Position numbers and translations under genes: made by a program. Positions 44,556-53,012 of a stretch of DNA of 64,000 nt are shown one piece after another (the stretch's first letter is position 1; every line of letters starts with the position of its first letter). Location of the stretch: NCBI RefSeq assembly GCF_001592735.1, contig NZ_LUKE01000006.1, forward strand, positions 254,738-318,737, written 5' to 3'. The notes beneath the pieces were generated by a model. It saw only the letters and a list, made by a program, of their open reading frames with translations. It had not been told where the DNA came from and made no database searches. This DNA is from Bdellovibrio bacteriovorus (lineage in GTDB: Bacteria; Bdellovibrionota; Bdellovibrionia; Bdellovibrionales; Bdellovibrionaceae).

Positions 44556-45200
44556 ATGTCGTGGATTCAGAAATATCTTTCCGAAGAAGATTTCAAAAAA
44601 ATTGAAGACACTATTTCTCGCGTGGAAGAAGACACCCGCGGTGAAATTGTTCCCGTGATCGTGCGCCGATCCTCGGCCGTAGGGCATGTGCCTTTGGTGC
44701 TGACTTTGCTTTTAACTCTGATTGTTTTGGTGGCCGAGTTCCCATTTAGTGATTGGTTGTGGGTGACCCCGTGGGTTTACTTATGGCCCGCGCTGGTTGT
44801 TGTTTTTTATTTGATCTCGTTGGCACTTTCATCGAGCAAATGGATTCAAAAACTTTTGGTTTCAGAAAAAGATGAGCTTTTCCAAGTGCACCAACGGGCG
44901 GAACTTGAATTCCATAAAAACACCGTTCATCGCACTCAAGAAGGCACCGGGGTTTTAATCTTTGTTTCGGTCATGGAGAAAAAAGCCGTCATTTTAGCGG
45001 ATGAAGGTATTTCCAAAAAACTGCCACCAGAAACGTGGAACGAAGTTTTGCACCCCTTCCGGGAGCGCCTTCGCAAGGGCGAATGGGGGGACGGTTTCGT
45101 TCAAGCCATCGAAAACTGCGGCAAACATCTTAAGACGCACTTTCCCATTACGTCCGAAGCTAAAAACGAGCTTAAAAACCACCTGGTTGTGAAGGATTAA
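44556..45200 (+). CDS. Second TPM-domain membrane protein
   Basis: About 214 aa from the ATG at 44556, after TAGGGA. A TPM-like core (IEDTISRVEEDTRGEIVPVIV; TGVLIFVSVMEKKAVILADEGISKKL) is interrupted by two membrane segments (~50-70 and ~75-95). It lacks a signal peptide and the glycine tail, and resembles the second TPM protein often found beside lemA/ygcG. The three genes probably form one complex or pathway. It is followed by the tRNA-Arg gene. Confidence 0.85.
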   Translation: MSWIQKYLSEEDFKKIEDTISRVEEDTRGEIVPVIVRRSSAVGHVPLVLTLLLTLIVLVAEFPFSDWLWVTPWVYLWPALVVVFYLISLALSSSKWIQKLLVSEKDELFQVHQRAELEFHKNTVHRTQEGTGVLIFVSVMEKKAVILADEGISKKLPPETWNEVLHPFRERLRKGEWGDGFVQAIENCGKHLKTHFPITSEAKNELKNHLVVKD

Positions 45201-45213
45201 TCTTTCAAGGAAG

Positions 45214-45241
45214 TTGATTTTTAGCCAAGTTAGGATAGTCT
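45214..45241 (+). promoter_or_regulatory. Promoter of tRNA-Arg
   Basis: -35 TTGATT (45214-45219) and -10 TAGTCT (45236-45241) are separated by 16 bases and end 15 bases before the tRNA. Confidence 0.5.
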
Positions 45242-45256
45242 GGGTCTTCCTTTTGT

Positions 45257-45332
45257 GCAGTCGTAGTTCAACGGATAGAATATTTGGCTTCGAACCAAAG
45301 GGTTGCAGGTTCGAGTCCTGCCGACTGCACCA
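45257..45332 (+). tRNA. tRNA-Arg (anticodon UCG), CCA encoded
   Basis: The cloverleaf folds fully: acceptor GCAGTCG/CGACTGC, D stem GTTC/GAAT, anticodon stem TTTGG/CCAAA with loop CTTCGAA (anticodon TCG, reading CGA), variable GGGTT, T stem GCAGG/CCTGC with loop TTCGAGT, discriminator A and an encoded CCA at 45330-45332. A longer GTGCAGT/ACTGCAC pairing is possible but disrupts the standard register. Confidence 0.95.
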
Positions 45333-45428
45333 TTTTCCCTTTCCCAAAATCTTCGGACACCTCCTCGCGGACGCGCACGCTTTGCGTGCAGCTGCTGCGG
45401 AACTTGCTTTTGGGAAAGGGAAAATGGT
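45330..45428. repeat. Perfect 20-bp inverted repeat bounding a 59-base hairpin-rich core
   Basis: The left arm 45330-45349 starts on the tRNA CCA and is an exact reverse complement of the right arm 45409-45428. The core contains another perfect hairpin (CGCACGC-TTT-GCGTGC, ~45375-45390). It is long for a terminator and lacks a terminal T-run; it could be a terminator, an RNA processing structure or a small palindromic mobile element. Confidence 0.75.
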
Positions 45429-45527
45429 CAGCCTTGTGGCTCTCGCGTTTTCTTACTTGTGCCTTCGGCGCTCGCCGGTTTTATTAAAAGTTATGATTTT
45501 TTATTGATTCATGCTAAATAGGTATGA

Positions 45528-46400
45528 ATGAATCTTCTGCACTTAGAATACTTTTATACAGTCGCTAAAGAGGGTGGTTATCTTCGCGCTTCCGAAAAGC
45601 TGCGCATTCAGCAGCCCGCTATCAGCCGTATGGTGGCGCAGCTAGAAGATTACTTTGGCTTTAAGCTTTTTGAACGCTTGGGTCGTAATGTGCGTCTGAC
45701 GGAAAAAGGCCAAGAAGTCTTTGAATCTTGTAAAAGAATTTTTGGTGAAGTCGAAGGCCTTCAGATGTCTCTAGGTAAAATCAGTGGCGAAGCCAAAGGA
45801 CCCTTGATGATCGCCGCTGCTGAGGCCATTTCTAGCCACTTGCTGCCGGGGATTCTTTCCACATTTCTTGCACAAAGACCTAAGCTCTATCCCAATATTT
45901 TTTCAGGCCCCGCGTCGATGCTCATGAAAAAAATGGAAGAGGGGGATATCGAGCTCGGGCTCTTTTTTCACATTCCTGACATTTCAGATAAGCTGGTGAT
46001 TGAAAAAAAAATCGCGCTGCCGTTTCGATTGGTGGTGCGAAAAGACCTCAAAAAAGATCTTAGCGTCCTCAGTAGTTTTATAGGTTCGCGGGAAATTGAT
46101 GATATCGGAACACGCCGTTTTCCGACGATTGAAAAAATGAAGGCCCGTTATCCTGATGTTAAGATTAAAATTTCTAGTAATAACCTGACTGCGCATAAAG
46201 AACTTGTGATGCAAGGTTTGGGTGTGTCGATTTTGCCAGAGTTTCTGGTCCACACAGAGCTAAAAAATAAAGAGCTTGTCGACGTACTACCGGGGGAGGA
46301 GTTTCAATTCAGTTTGAAGGTGTTACGCCGTAAAAATGCCATTCTTTCGTTAGGATCCACCCAGTTTTTAGAGTCTTTGCACAGTCATTTAAGGGCCTAA
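45528..46400 (+). CDS. LysR-family transcriptional regulator
   Basis: The 290-aa protein has the N-terminal winged helix typical of LysR (HLEYFYTVAKEGGYLRASEKL, QQPAISRMVAQLEDYFG, LFERLGRNVRLTEKG) and an effector domain from ~90 on (GPLMIAAAEAISSHLLP; LVVRKDL; VMQGLGVSILPEFLV). Wing text resembles the NhaR-like branch. It probably acts as a tetramer on a promoter nearby; no divergent target gene is evident, and the histidine kinase at 46497 follows on the same strand after ~95 bases. Effector unknown. Confidence 0.92.
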   Translation: MNLLHLEYFYTVAKEGGYLRASEKLRIQQPAISRMVAQLEDYFGFKLFERLGRNVRLTEKGQEVFESCKRIFGEVEGLQMSLGKISGEAKGPLMIAAAEAISSHLLPGILSTFLAQRPKLYPNIFSGPASMLMKKMEEGDIELGLFFHIPDISDKLVIEKKIALPFRLVVRKDLKKDLSVLSSFIGSREIDDIGTRRFPTIEKMKARYPDVKIKISSNNLTAHKELVMQGLGVSILPEFLVHTELKNKELVDVLPGEEFQFSLKVLRRKNAILSLGSTQFLESLHSHLRA

Positions 46401-46496
46401 GCCAGAGATCGCCTGTGTGATTCAACATACGTGAGTCTATTTTTATTCCTATTTCTCTTTGACTCCGTCATGGGGGTCCATTAAACCGCAGCTTCC

Positions 46497-48215
46497 ATGA
46501 TGGAATTCTATTCTCTCCAAGATCTTGTTTTAAAAACGCTCTACGTGATAGGGATCTTGGCTTTTGTGTTTCTTGTTGGGGCCAGTCTTGAATATCGCCG
46601 CCAAAGAGCCGTTAAAATTTTCTTGATACTGATGAGTGTTTCGGGCCTCTGGCTGTTTTTTAATTTGATGGTGCTATTATCGCCATCGCTTGAAACGGCC
46701 GAGATGTTTGTTCGGTTGCGTTTTATTCCGCTGTCTCTTCTGCCGGTCTTGTGGCTTCACTTCTGCTTAGAACTTTTTCGTAAACCCAGTGATCGCCCGG
46801 CAAATGTAGGATTTCAAATTTTTGCGTTTGTCCCGTTAGTCGTGACGGTCGCTTGTTTTACGCCGGCTTTGCATCCATTATTGGTTTATGACGTCCGCCC
46901 CTTTGTTGCTTTAGAAATCCCCGGCGTTGAATGGCGAGTAGGCCCCATCATTCAACTGCATATCTTTTGCGCGTACATGGTTTTGTTTGTAACTATTGCG
47001 GTGTGTTTGCGAGGTTTGCGTGGACAGGTCTCAAGTCATCGTCGTTATGCGGGGTTGTTGATTGCCGCGATTTCCATGTATGTTGTGCCAGAACTCTTGG
47101 GATTTTTCTTTTATGCGCCCGTAAGATTTTGGAGTTTGCCTTCGCTCACGCAGATTCCTTCGATTTTATTTATCTATTCGATTTTGCATAAACAGCAAGT
47201 GGTGCGTACTTTTTCTCGGGCCAACGATAAACTTTTTGAATCTTTGCCTGTGCCGGTATTACTTTTTAACGGCGACAATCAGCTCTGCCTTTTTAACTCT
47301 CGCGCGGAAGAGCTTTTTGATATCAGTGTTTCCAGTGCAGGATCCCCTATGGAAGCCATTGTGCCTCGGGGCCTTGAGGGAGAGTGGCCTTCTTTTGAAA
47401 GCCTGAGTGCTTCTTATCTTTGTGAAGTTGTTGATCCCAAGACCAATGACGCCCGCTACTTTGAGACCAATGCCGCGATCATTGATGTTCAAGGGCTCTT
47501 TGGCGAAAAGATGATTCTGGTCAGCTTTGCCGAAGTGACCGAATTAAAACGACACACGCTTATGAACCAAAGATTGATGTCCGTGTTGTCGCATGATCTT
47601 TTGGGGAATCTTTCAGGCCTGGTCACCTTAAGCAACCATCGCCACCCTCAGCATTGGGATCTGATTGCCGACACCTCGCGCTCTTCAGTGGATCTTTTAA
47701 AGAACGTTTTGCTTTGGACAAGCTCGCGCGGTGGGTTTTACAACTGCCATAAAGAGCCTTTTGATTTGCAGGAATTAGCGCAAAACGTGATCAATCAGTC
47801 TGCATCTTTTTTAGCTCCCAAAGAAATAAAAATCCAAGGGTCCCTTTTGCAAGAGCCTTTGATTGCGTTTGTTGATTTAAAAATGTTTAGCGCGATCTTG
47901 CGCAATCTGCTTTCTAATGCCGCTAGGTTTTCTCCAAGTCGCGGCATCATCGAAGTAAATGGATTTTTAAACGGCGATGATATTGAATTGACCGTCAGTG
48001 ACCAAGGGCCCGGCATGAGTCCCGAGGTGGCAAAAACTGTTTTAGCGGCGCAAGATCGTCCCGTGCAGGCGGCCAATCAAGGTTACGGGATCGGATTGTT
48101 CTTGGTTCAGCAGTTCGTCAAGATGCATGCAGGGCAATTAGAAGTTTGTGGGAACAAGTATGGTGGTTGCAGCATGAAAATCACTTTTCCCGCCGTACCA
48201 CCACCGATGAATTAG
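46497..48215 (+). CDS. Membrane histidine kinase with 7TM sensor and PAS-like domain
   Basis: The 572-aa protein has seven membrane segments in the first ~240 residues (7TM/His_kinase-N type sensor with LVGASLEYRRQRAVK), then a PAS-like domain (~245-340: LFESLPVPVLLFNG), a HisKA helix pair with the phospho-histidine in VLSHDLLGNL, and a HATPase domain with the N box LRNLLSNAARF, G1 SDQGPGMS and G2 GYGIGLFLV. The short dimerisation segment is slightly degenerate. The signal is unknown and no response regulator gene is adjacent, so the partner is encoded elsewhere. Confidence 0.92.
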   Translation: MMEFYSLQDLVLKTLYVIGILAFVFLVGASLEYRRQRAVKIFLILMSVSGLWLFFNLMVLLSPSLETAEMFVRLRFIPLSLLPVLWLHFCLELFRKPSDRPANVGFQIFAFVPLVVTVACFTPALHPLLVYDVRPFVALEIPGVEWRVGPIIQLHIFCAYMVLFVTIAVCLRGLRGQVSSHRRYAGLLIAAISMYVVPELLGFFFYAPVRFWSLPSLTQIPSILFIYSILHKQQVVRTFSRANDKLFESLPVPVLLFNGDNQLCLFNSRAEELFDISVSSAGSPMEAIVPRGLEGEWPSFESLSASYLCEVVDPKTNDARYFETNAAIIDVQGLFGEKMILVSFAEVTELKRHTLMNQRLMSVLSHDLLGNLSGLVTLSNHRHPQHWDLIADTSRSSVDLLKNVLLWTSSRGGFYNCHKEPFDLQELAQNVINQSASFLAPKEIKIQGSLLQEPLIAFVDLKMFSAILRNLLSNAARFSPSRGIIEVNGFLNGDDIELTVSDQGPGMSPEVAKTVLAAQDRPVQAANQGYGIGLFLVQQFVKMHAGQLEVCGNKYGGCSMKITFPAVPPPMN

Positions 48216-48229
48216 TCTCATCAATAAAT

Positions 48230-49138
48230 TTAGCGACCCCAGCGACGTTGCATTTGCAGCGTCACTCCGCGACCCAGGCTTGTGTTAATGGGCTCGCCAA
48301 AAACCGTTTGATCGACATACGTCATCGTGCCGGTCCATTCGTCATTGGGGATATAGCTTGCAGAAAGACTGGCGGTGGCGTAGCGCTCGACACTGCCATC
48401 GGAATATCCCGCCGGCTCAATCATCACCGCGTCTTCGTAGGACCATAAGACCGACCCCCCAAAGCGCCACGCCGCTGTGTTGTAACCCCAGCCACCCCCA
48501 AAGGTGCTGCCGTATCCGGGTTTTAGTTTCCCCTTCATGTGGGAATTTTCAAATTCTTTTTCAAATGAGCGATGGGCTTCAAAACTGACAAACCCATCCC
48601 AGCGCAACCAAGATTTTGTCAGCAAAGTGCCCACACCCGCGGCCCAGAAACCTTGACCACGACTGTCCATACCGTTTTCAGATTCCGCACGAGACTTTCC
48701 CGTCGGTAAAGTGATTTGCAGATATCCCAAGCCTTTCGGGCGATAAGGATTATAATCCCAGTCGGGCAGATATTCATAACCCAGGGTCGTCGCGACGTCG
48801 CCCACGCCACTTGAGCTTTCCCCCGCATAGGTTCTTTGAATTATGGGTAGGGCCAAACCCATTTGCCAGCGATCGGCAATCAGGGTGGCGGCTTCGACAC
48901 GCAAAGTTTGAACTTTTTGATGTTCATCGCGCGCGCGCCACTGGCCTTGGGTATCGACATTATCGACCACGACATCGGTAAATCCAAAGGAACTTGTGAA
49001 TTGAGCCTTGTCATCGCCCACGATCAGGGCCGGGGCGGCAAATCCGCCCCCACAGCAGGCGGCGGCCACTCCTTGCGAAGGCGCAGCCACAGCCACGAGG
49101 AAAAGACTACTCCAGGATAAGAGAGTCGACAGCTTCAT
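48230..49138 (-). CDS. Exported outer-membrane beta-barrel-like protein
   Basis: The 302-aa protein has a signal peptide with an unusual mature start, CCGGGFAAPALIVGDD. The remainder is alternating aromatic and hydrophobic strands typical of an outer-membrane barrel (QTLRVEAATLIADRWQMGLAL; GYLQITLPTGKSRA; ATASLSASYIPNDEWTGTMTYV). The family looks like the transporter/porin-like proteins found beside metal-handling genes. It overlaps the preceding YtkA-like gene by 32 bases and is the last of a three-gene operon. Function is unproven. Confidence 0.68.
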   Translation of the reverse strand: MKLSTLLSWSSLFLVAVAAPSQGVAAACCGGGFAAPALIVGDDKAQFTSSFGFTDVVVDNVDTQGQWRARDEHQKVQTLRVEAATLIADRWQMGLALPIIQRTYAGESSSGVGDVATTLGYEYLPDWDYNPYRPKGLGYLQITLPTGKSRAESENGMDSRGQGFWAAGVGTLLTKSWLRWDGFVSFEAHRSFEKEFENSHMKGKLKPGYGSTFGGGWGYNTAAWRFGGSVLWSYEDAVMIEPAGYSDGSVERYATASLSASYIPNDEWTGTMTYVDQTVFGEPINTSLGRGVTLQMQRRWGR

Positions 49139-49568
49139 CGATCACCTTAGCGCCATCTTTGTTTTGGAAATGAAGATCCCACGCGCCGGGCATAACAAAG
49201 TAAACACGAGTTGCGCGGTAAGTACCCGCATCAATACGAGTCACGGTCGTTGGCGAAGAACCGTGCCCCATACTTGGCATCCATAAAACTAAAGCGGCAG
49301 TCCCAGAAAGATCTTGGGGAATGGCTTCGCCGTTTTCTAATGTGTATGTTTTAAAAACCAAAGATCCGAATTCAGAATCAACGGGTTGCTTTTCCCAAGC
49401 CCAGTCTAAGCAAAGACCGGATTTAAATTTCAACTCGCAAGACGCTGTTTGACCAGGTTCGGGTTTTTGCGCATCCGGAGGTGTCGCCAGCGGAGTTTGA
49501 GCCCAACGAGGTTTAGCGCAAGCCACGCAAGAAATTAATAGAACTGCGGTAAGTACTTTACCAAACAT
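49107..49568 (-). CDS. YtkA/FixH-like exported lipoprotein
   Basis: The 153-aa protein has a lipobox (CVAC, ~residue 18). The mature part has a single beta-sandwich pattern with ALVLWMPSMGHGSSPTTV; the M-P-x-M-x-H run is typical of YtkA-like domains, related to copper or cytochrome-oxidase assembly proteins. A second conserved part is TYRATRVYFVMPGAWDLHF, also typical of the family. Copper handling in the periplasm is plausible, by family. It overlaps the redoxin gene by 11 bases. Confidence 0.78.
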   Translation of the reverse strand: MFGKVLTAVLLISCVACAKPRWAQTPLATPPDAQKPEPGQTASCELKFKSGLCLDWAWEKQPVDSEFGSLVFKTYTLENGEAIPQDLSGTAALVLWMPSMGHGSSPTTVTRIDAGTYRATRVYFVMPGAWDLHFQNKDGAKVIDEAVDSLILE

Positions 49569-50118
49569 TTTTTTCTCCTCGGGAAATAGTGCAGCCTAAG
49601 GTACGACCTTCAGGAGTTTGCACCGAACGATTTTCTTTTAAGTCAGTCAAAGCTTCGCGTAAAAATTTGCGATCAGCCTTGGTAATATCACGGCTACTAG
49701 AAACGCCCCCTTGATAAAGCATTTTTCCGTCACGCGATAAAACAAACGCGTGCGGAGTCTTTAGCGCTTTAAATTCGTCGGCGATTTTCGCTTCACCGTC
49801 CTGAATGACCGGGAACGATATCGCCACTTTTTTAAAGTACTCTTGGGTGGTTTTTGCATCCTCATCGGTGTTGGAATGAACGGCCACAAATGAAAACTGC
49901 GGGAATTCTTTAGAAAGATTTTTTAACTCTTCAACGTGGCTGTTTGAACACGGGCACACGGCAGACAAAAATACCACCACCGTGCCTTGCTCTTTCGGAG
50001 TGACTTCTAAAACTTTTCCGGAAAAGACGTCAGCGCCTTTAATGGTCGGAGCAGGTGTGGCCCCAGCAAACACGGAAAATAGCGGGATCAGGACGAGGAT
50101 AAAAATGTTTTTCTTCAT
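49558..50118 (-). CDS. Exported thioredoxin-fold (AhpC/TSA-like) redoxin
   Basis: About 186 aa from the ATG at 50118; a GTG at 50124 is also in frame. A signal peptide (SVFAGATP) leads to a thioredoxin fold with an active-site-like FLSAVCPCSNSH (C-P-C at ~57-59), KTPHAFVLSRDGKMLYQGG with the cis-Pro, and RRFL-type C-terminal helix. C-x-C replaces the usual C-x-x-C, so reductase or copper-relay (Sco-like) roles are open. It heads the operon with the YtkA-like lipoprotein and the barrel. Confidence 0.82.
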   Translation of the reverse strand: MKKNIFILVLIPLFSVFAGATPAPTIKGADVFSGKVLEVTPKEQGTVVVFLSAVCPCSNSHVEELKNLSKEFPQFSFVAVHSNTDEDAKTTQEYFKKVAISFPVIQDGEAKIADEFKALKTPHAFVLSRDGKMLYQGGVSSSRDITKADRKFLREALTDLKENRSVQTPEGRTLGCTISRGEKNVW

Positions 50119-50212
50119 GCCCACGTCTTAGCACAAAGGCCCCGGACTAACAGCGCATTAAAGTGTTGCGTGGGATGTTACACGAAAATAATGCGGCCCA
50201 TAAAAAAGAAAT

Positions 50213-50235
50213 ACCCCGGGGTTTTATGCCGGGGT
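50213..50235 (-). terminator. Rho-independent terminator after the M23 endopeptidase gene
   Basis: ACCCCGG (50229-50235 complement) pairs with CCGGGGT on the minus strand around a 9-base loop, followed by a T-rich run. The gene end lies 130 bases before it. Confidence 0.6.
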
Positions 50236-50365
50236 TTTCCACCTAAACGTTCCTCATACACATGCAGTAAAACAAATAATTCCAAGGTCTTAAATACACT
50301 AGGCCCGGATTCTAGCCCTAGCGCTTGTTTTTTTGAACTTATTGAGTCGACTCCAGTCGGGTTTA

Positions 50366-51475
50366 TTACACCTTGAAAGCAAAATGTTCGAAAAAAGCGG
50401 CCACCGACCCTAAAAGTTCACTGATGAATTTGCGCGGGTCTATCGGCGTAAAACCACCCTTAGCGGCCACATGCGTTTCAAAGTGCAAGTGGGCGGCAGT
50501 GCCAATGCCGGTATTACCCGAAAGAGCAATCAGTTGGCCTTGAGCCACTTCGGCGCCAGCCTCCGATTTAAACGCCGATAAATGAGCATACACGGTTTCC
50601 ATATTGGCTTCCGGATGCACGACGATCACATAGTGACCATAGCCCGCGATCACTTTACTTCTTTGTTTCTTTTTCCCTTTACCGACTTTCTTCGAAGCGT
50701 ACTCGGTACGGTTAGCTAAAACTTTTCCGGGAAGCGCGCTAACGACGGGACTGCCAATGGCGGCGCGTAAATCAATTCCTTTGTGCATGCGACGTTTTTT
50801 TAAAACGGGATGTTTGCGCATTCCGAAATTACTGGTGACCACAAGGCATCCTTGGCCACAGTTCGCTAGCGGGCTTTGTAATTTCGTTGGCAGATCCGCA
50901 ATCGGAAATAACAAAGCGTTGCGTTCACGTTCTTCTTCGACGTGACTGATTTCTCGGGCTAAAGAATCAATTTTAGAGATATCTTGTTTTGACAGATAAG
51001 TTTCAAACGCCTCTTGCACAAGGACTGAATTCGTACTCATGGCTTTGAGGCCTTGCAAGCTTGCTAATGGCATACAGAAATCGAGGCGATCCATTTCTGC
51101 ATCTTCACGCAGTTCTTCATCGGTGATATCCACCACCCGCAACCCACACATCCATGATTTTCCACGTTGTGGGGTTTGTTCAGAAAGATCATTTATGAAC
51201 GGAAAATTCAAACTGCCCGGACTGTTGATGCTGGCGTTTAAAACGATGCTGAGATTACGAACATCAATAGTGATGATCGACTCTTCCGGTAATTCCATGG
51301 AGGGAGTAAGGACGCGAGCGCCGCTGGCAAGTTTTCCGGGAACAAAAAGCGGAAGCTCATCTTGAACCTCAAGATAAAGGCGTGGATTTAGTTTTTCAGC
51401 CGCCGTAGCGAGGGCCGGGGAAAGACCTAGGGCCAACGCCAGAGTCATGGCGCTAGAAATTAGATTTTTATTCAC
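50366..51475 (-). CDS. Exported M23-family peptidoglycan endopeptidase (LytM/NlpD-like)
   Basis: The 369-aa protein has a signal peptide (ALATA). The first ~200 residues are of no recognised fold. The C-terminal ~150 residues form a LytM domain: [21 protein letters not shown] with the HxxxD zinc ligands and HLHFETHV with the second HxH, plus a central GYGHYVIVVHPE. The zinc ligands are all present, so it is likely an active endopeptidase of peptide cross-bridges in the periplasm or in prey. A 121-aa cysteine-rich exported protein is encoded 22 bases upstream. Confidence 0.92.
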   Translation of the reverse strand: MNKNLISSAMTLALALGLSPALATAAEKLNPRLYLEVQDELPLFVPGKLASGARVLTPSMELPEESIITIDVRNLSIVLNASINSPGSLNFPFINDLSEQTPQRGKSWMCGLRVVDITDEELREDAEMDRLDFCMPLASLQGLKAMSTNSVLVQEAFETYLSKQDISKIDSLAREISHVEEERERNALLFPIADLPTKLQSPLANCGQGCLVVTSNFGMRKHPVLKKRRMHKGIDLRAAIGSPVVSALPGKVLANRTEYASKKVGKGKKKQRSKVIAGYGHYVIVVHPEANMETVYAHLSAFKSEAGAEVAQGQLIALSGNTGIGTAAHLHFETHVAAKGGFTPIDPRKFISELLGSVAAFFEHFAFKV

Positions 51476-51497
51476 GAAGCCTCCGAACTAAAACAGT

Positions 51498-51863
51498 TTA
51501 CTTTACGCAAATACTTTTTTGGTAAGATTGAAATCCCATCCACCAAGTCAAAGTTAAACCGCGGTCGAATTTATTGAGGCTGATCTTTTTGCCTTCGCGG
51601 CACGTGGTTGTGATAACGAGGTCCGGAGTGGGCTCAGAACAGTTGGTGGTTTCGATGGTACAGATATCTAGATCGTGCTCTTCAGCCACGCAGCTAGATT
51701 GTCGATCGATGGTTTGGCAACCCATTTTTTGTAAAGCTCCCAGAGAGCGTTCAATACAAGTTTTGTCGTTTTGAACGTCACAGAAGATATTCAAAGTTCC
51801 GGCTTGGGCTGAAGCACTCATCATCAGACCTATAAATAAACTTAATAAAGTTTGATTTTTCAT
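51498..51863 (-). CDS. Small exported cysteine-rich protein
   Basis: The 121-aa protein has a signal peptide (SASAQA) and a mature region of ~100 residues with eight cysteines, consistent with four disulfides. No family is recognised. It precedes the M23 endopeptidase gene in one operon, so inhibitor, chaperone or partner roles are possible, but unproven. Confidence 0.75.
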   Translation of the reverse strand: MKNQTLLSLFIGLMMSASAQAGTLNIFCDVQNDKTCIERSLGALQKMGCQTIDRQSSCVAEEHDLDICTIETTNCSEPTPDLVITTTCREGKKISLNKFDRGLTLTWWMGFQSYQKSICVK

Positions 51864-52018
51864 AATATCTCCTAAGCTTTTGCATTCAGGGGCAATAATG
51901 CAAAGCGGAGACCCCCTCTAGACCCTTTAAAGCGATGAAGAAGGCCGTGAGTCTGTCTAATAACTGACAGAGGCCCTTTTTTGGCGCGGGGAATTCAATC
52001 CCCGGATTATGAGAAATC

Positions 52019-52933
52019 TTACGACATCGGAGTCGGATTTACTTTAAGTTCCGGAGCATAAATATTATCGGGCTCTCCGGGAACTTGCGGAAAATCTTGA
52101 GCGATCCAGCGGTCATTGGCAGCGACGATTTTTTCTTTCGAAGAAGAAACATAATTCCAGAACATATGACGAGGTTCAGGGAAAGCCGTTCCCCCTAAGA
52201 CCATAAACTGCGTTTCTTCGTCTGCGACGACTTTCAATTTTGAATCTGGTTCTAGCACCACAAAGTCATCGGGTGGAATGGTCTTGCCATCCATTTTTAA
52301 AGAGCCTTTGATGATGTAAAAAGCCAGCTCATCGGTGCCGGGATCAAACTCGAAAGTCTGTCCGGGTTTTAAGCGAACATCCATAAAGAAAAGTTTCGAA
52401 TACACATCCACGGGCGACTTTTTCCCGAAGGCTTCTCCGGCCACTAAAACGACATCTGCGTCACCCACTTTAAAGCGCGGAATGGTGTTTTGCGGATGAT
52501 GCTTAAACGACGGCTCGCGGTCTTCTTGATCCTTTGGCAGGGCGATCCAGAATTGCAATAGGTTTAAACGGTGAGGCTTGCCACGCAAGTGTTCCGGGAC
52601 TCTTTCAGAGTGCGAGATCCCACTGCCGGCGGTCATCCAATTCACATCCCCGGGGGAAAGGATTTGTTTGCTGCCCAACGAATCATGATGCAAAACTTGT
52701 CCTTCTAAAAGATAACTTAAAGTCGAAAGCCCGATATGGGGATGAGGTCTGACATCCATACCTTGGCTTTCGTTAAAGTCGGTGGCAGGCAGGTAATCGA
52801 AAAATGTGAAGGGGCCTACCATGCGTTTTTTTGCGTAGGGAATCAGGCGGTGCACGGTGGGACCATTGGCCGCACCCAGGGTGATCATGCGCGGTTCGAT
52901 TTCCATAAGGATGTGGTTTTGTGTAGAACTCAT
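52019..52933 (-). CDS. Pirin-family protein
   Basis: The 304-aa protein matches bacterial pirins (double cupin): VGPFTFFDYLPATDF, the metal-ligand MDVRPHPHIGLSTLSYLLEG, HHDSLGSKQILSPGDVNWMTAGSGISHSE, and a second cupin from ~180. The iron-binding His-His-His-Glu set is present. Family members have quercetin-dioxygenase activity or act as regulators; here neither is shown. It is divergent from AMP nucleosidase. Confidence 0.9.
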   Translation of the reverse strand: MSSTQNHILMEIEPRMITLGAANGPTVHRLIPYAKKRMVGPFTFFDYLPATDFNESQGMDVRPHPHIGLSTLSYLLEGQVLHHDSLGSKQILSPGDVNWMTAGSGISHSERVPEHLRGKPHRLNLLQFWIALPKDQEDREPSFKHHPQNTIPRFKVGDADVVLVAGEAFGKKSPVDVYSKLFFMDVRLKPGQTFEFDPGTDELAFYIIKGSLKMDGKTIPPDDFVVLEPDSKLKVVADEETQFMVLGGTAFPEPRHMFWNYVSSSKEKIVAANDRWIAQDFPQVPGEPDNIYAPELKVNPTPMS

Positions 52934-52959
52934 AATAGTCGCCCTTTCATTCTTAACAA

Positions 52960-52989
52960 GAGCATGTTAGCCTAAATCATTTAATGCTC
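52960..52989. promoter_or_regulatory. Dyad between pirin and AMP nucleosidase genes
   Basis: GAGCAT (52960-52965) and ATGCTC (52984-52989) form a perfect inverted repeat in the divergent intergenic region, with an AT-rich centre. It is only suggestive of an operator. Confidence 0.35.
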
Positions 52990-53012
52990 ACGTCGAGTTT
53001 AGAGGATGAAAC

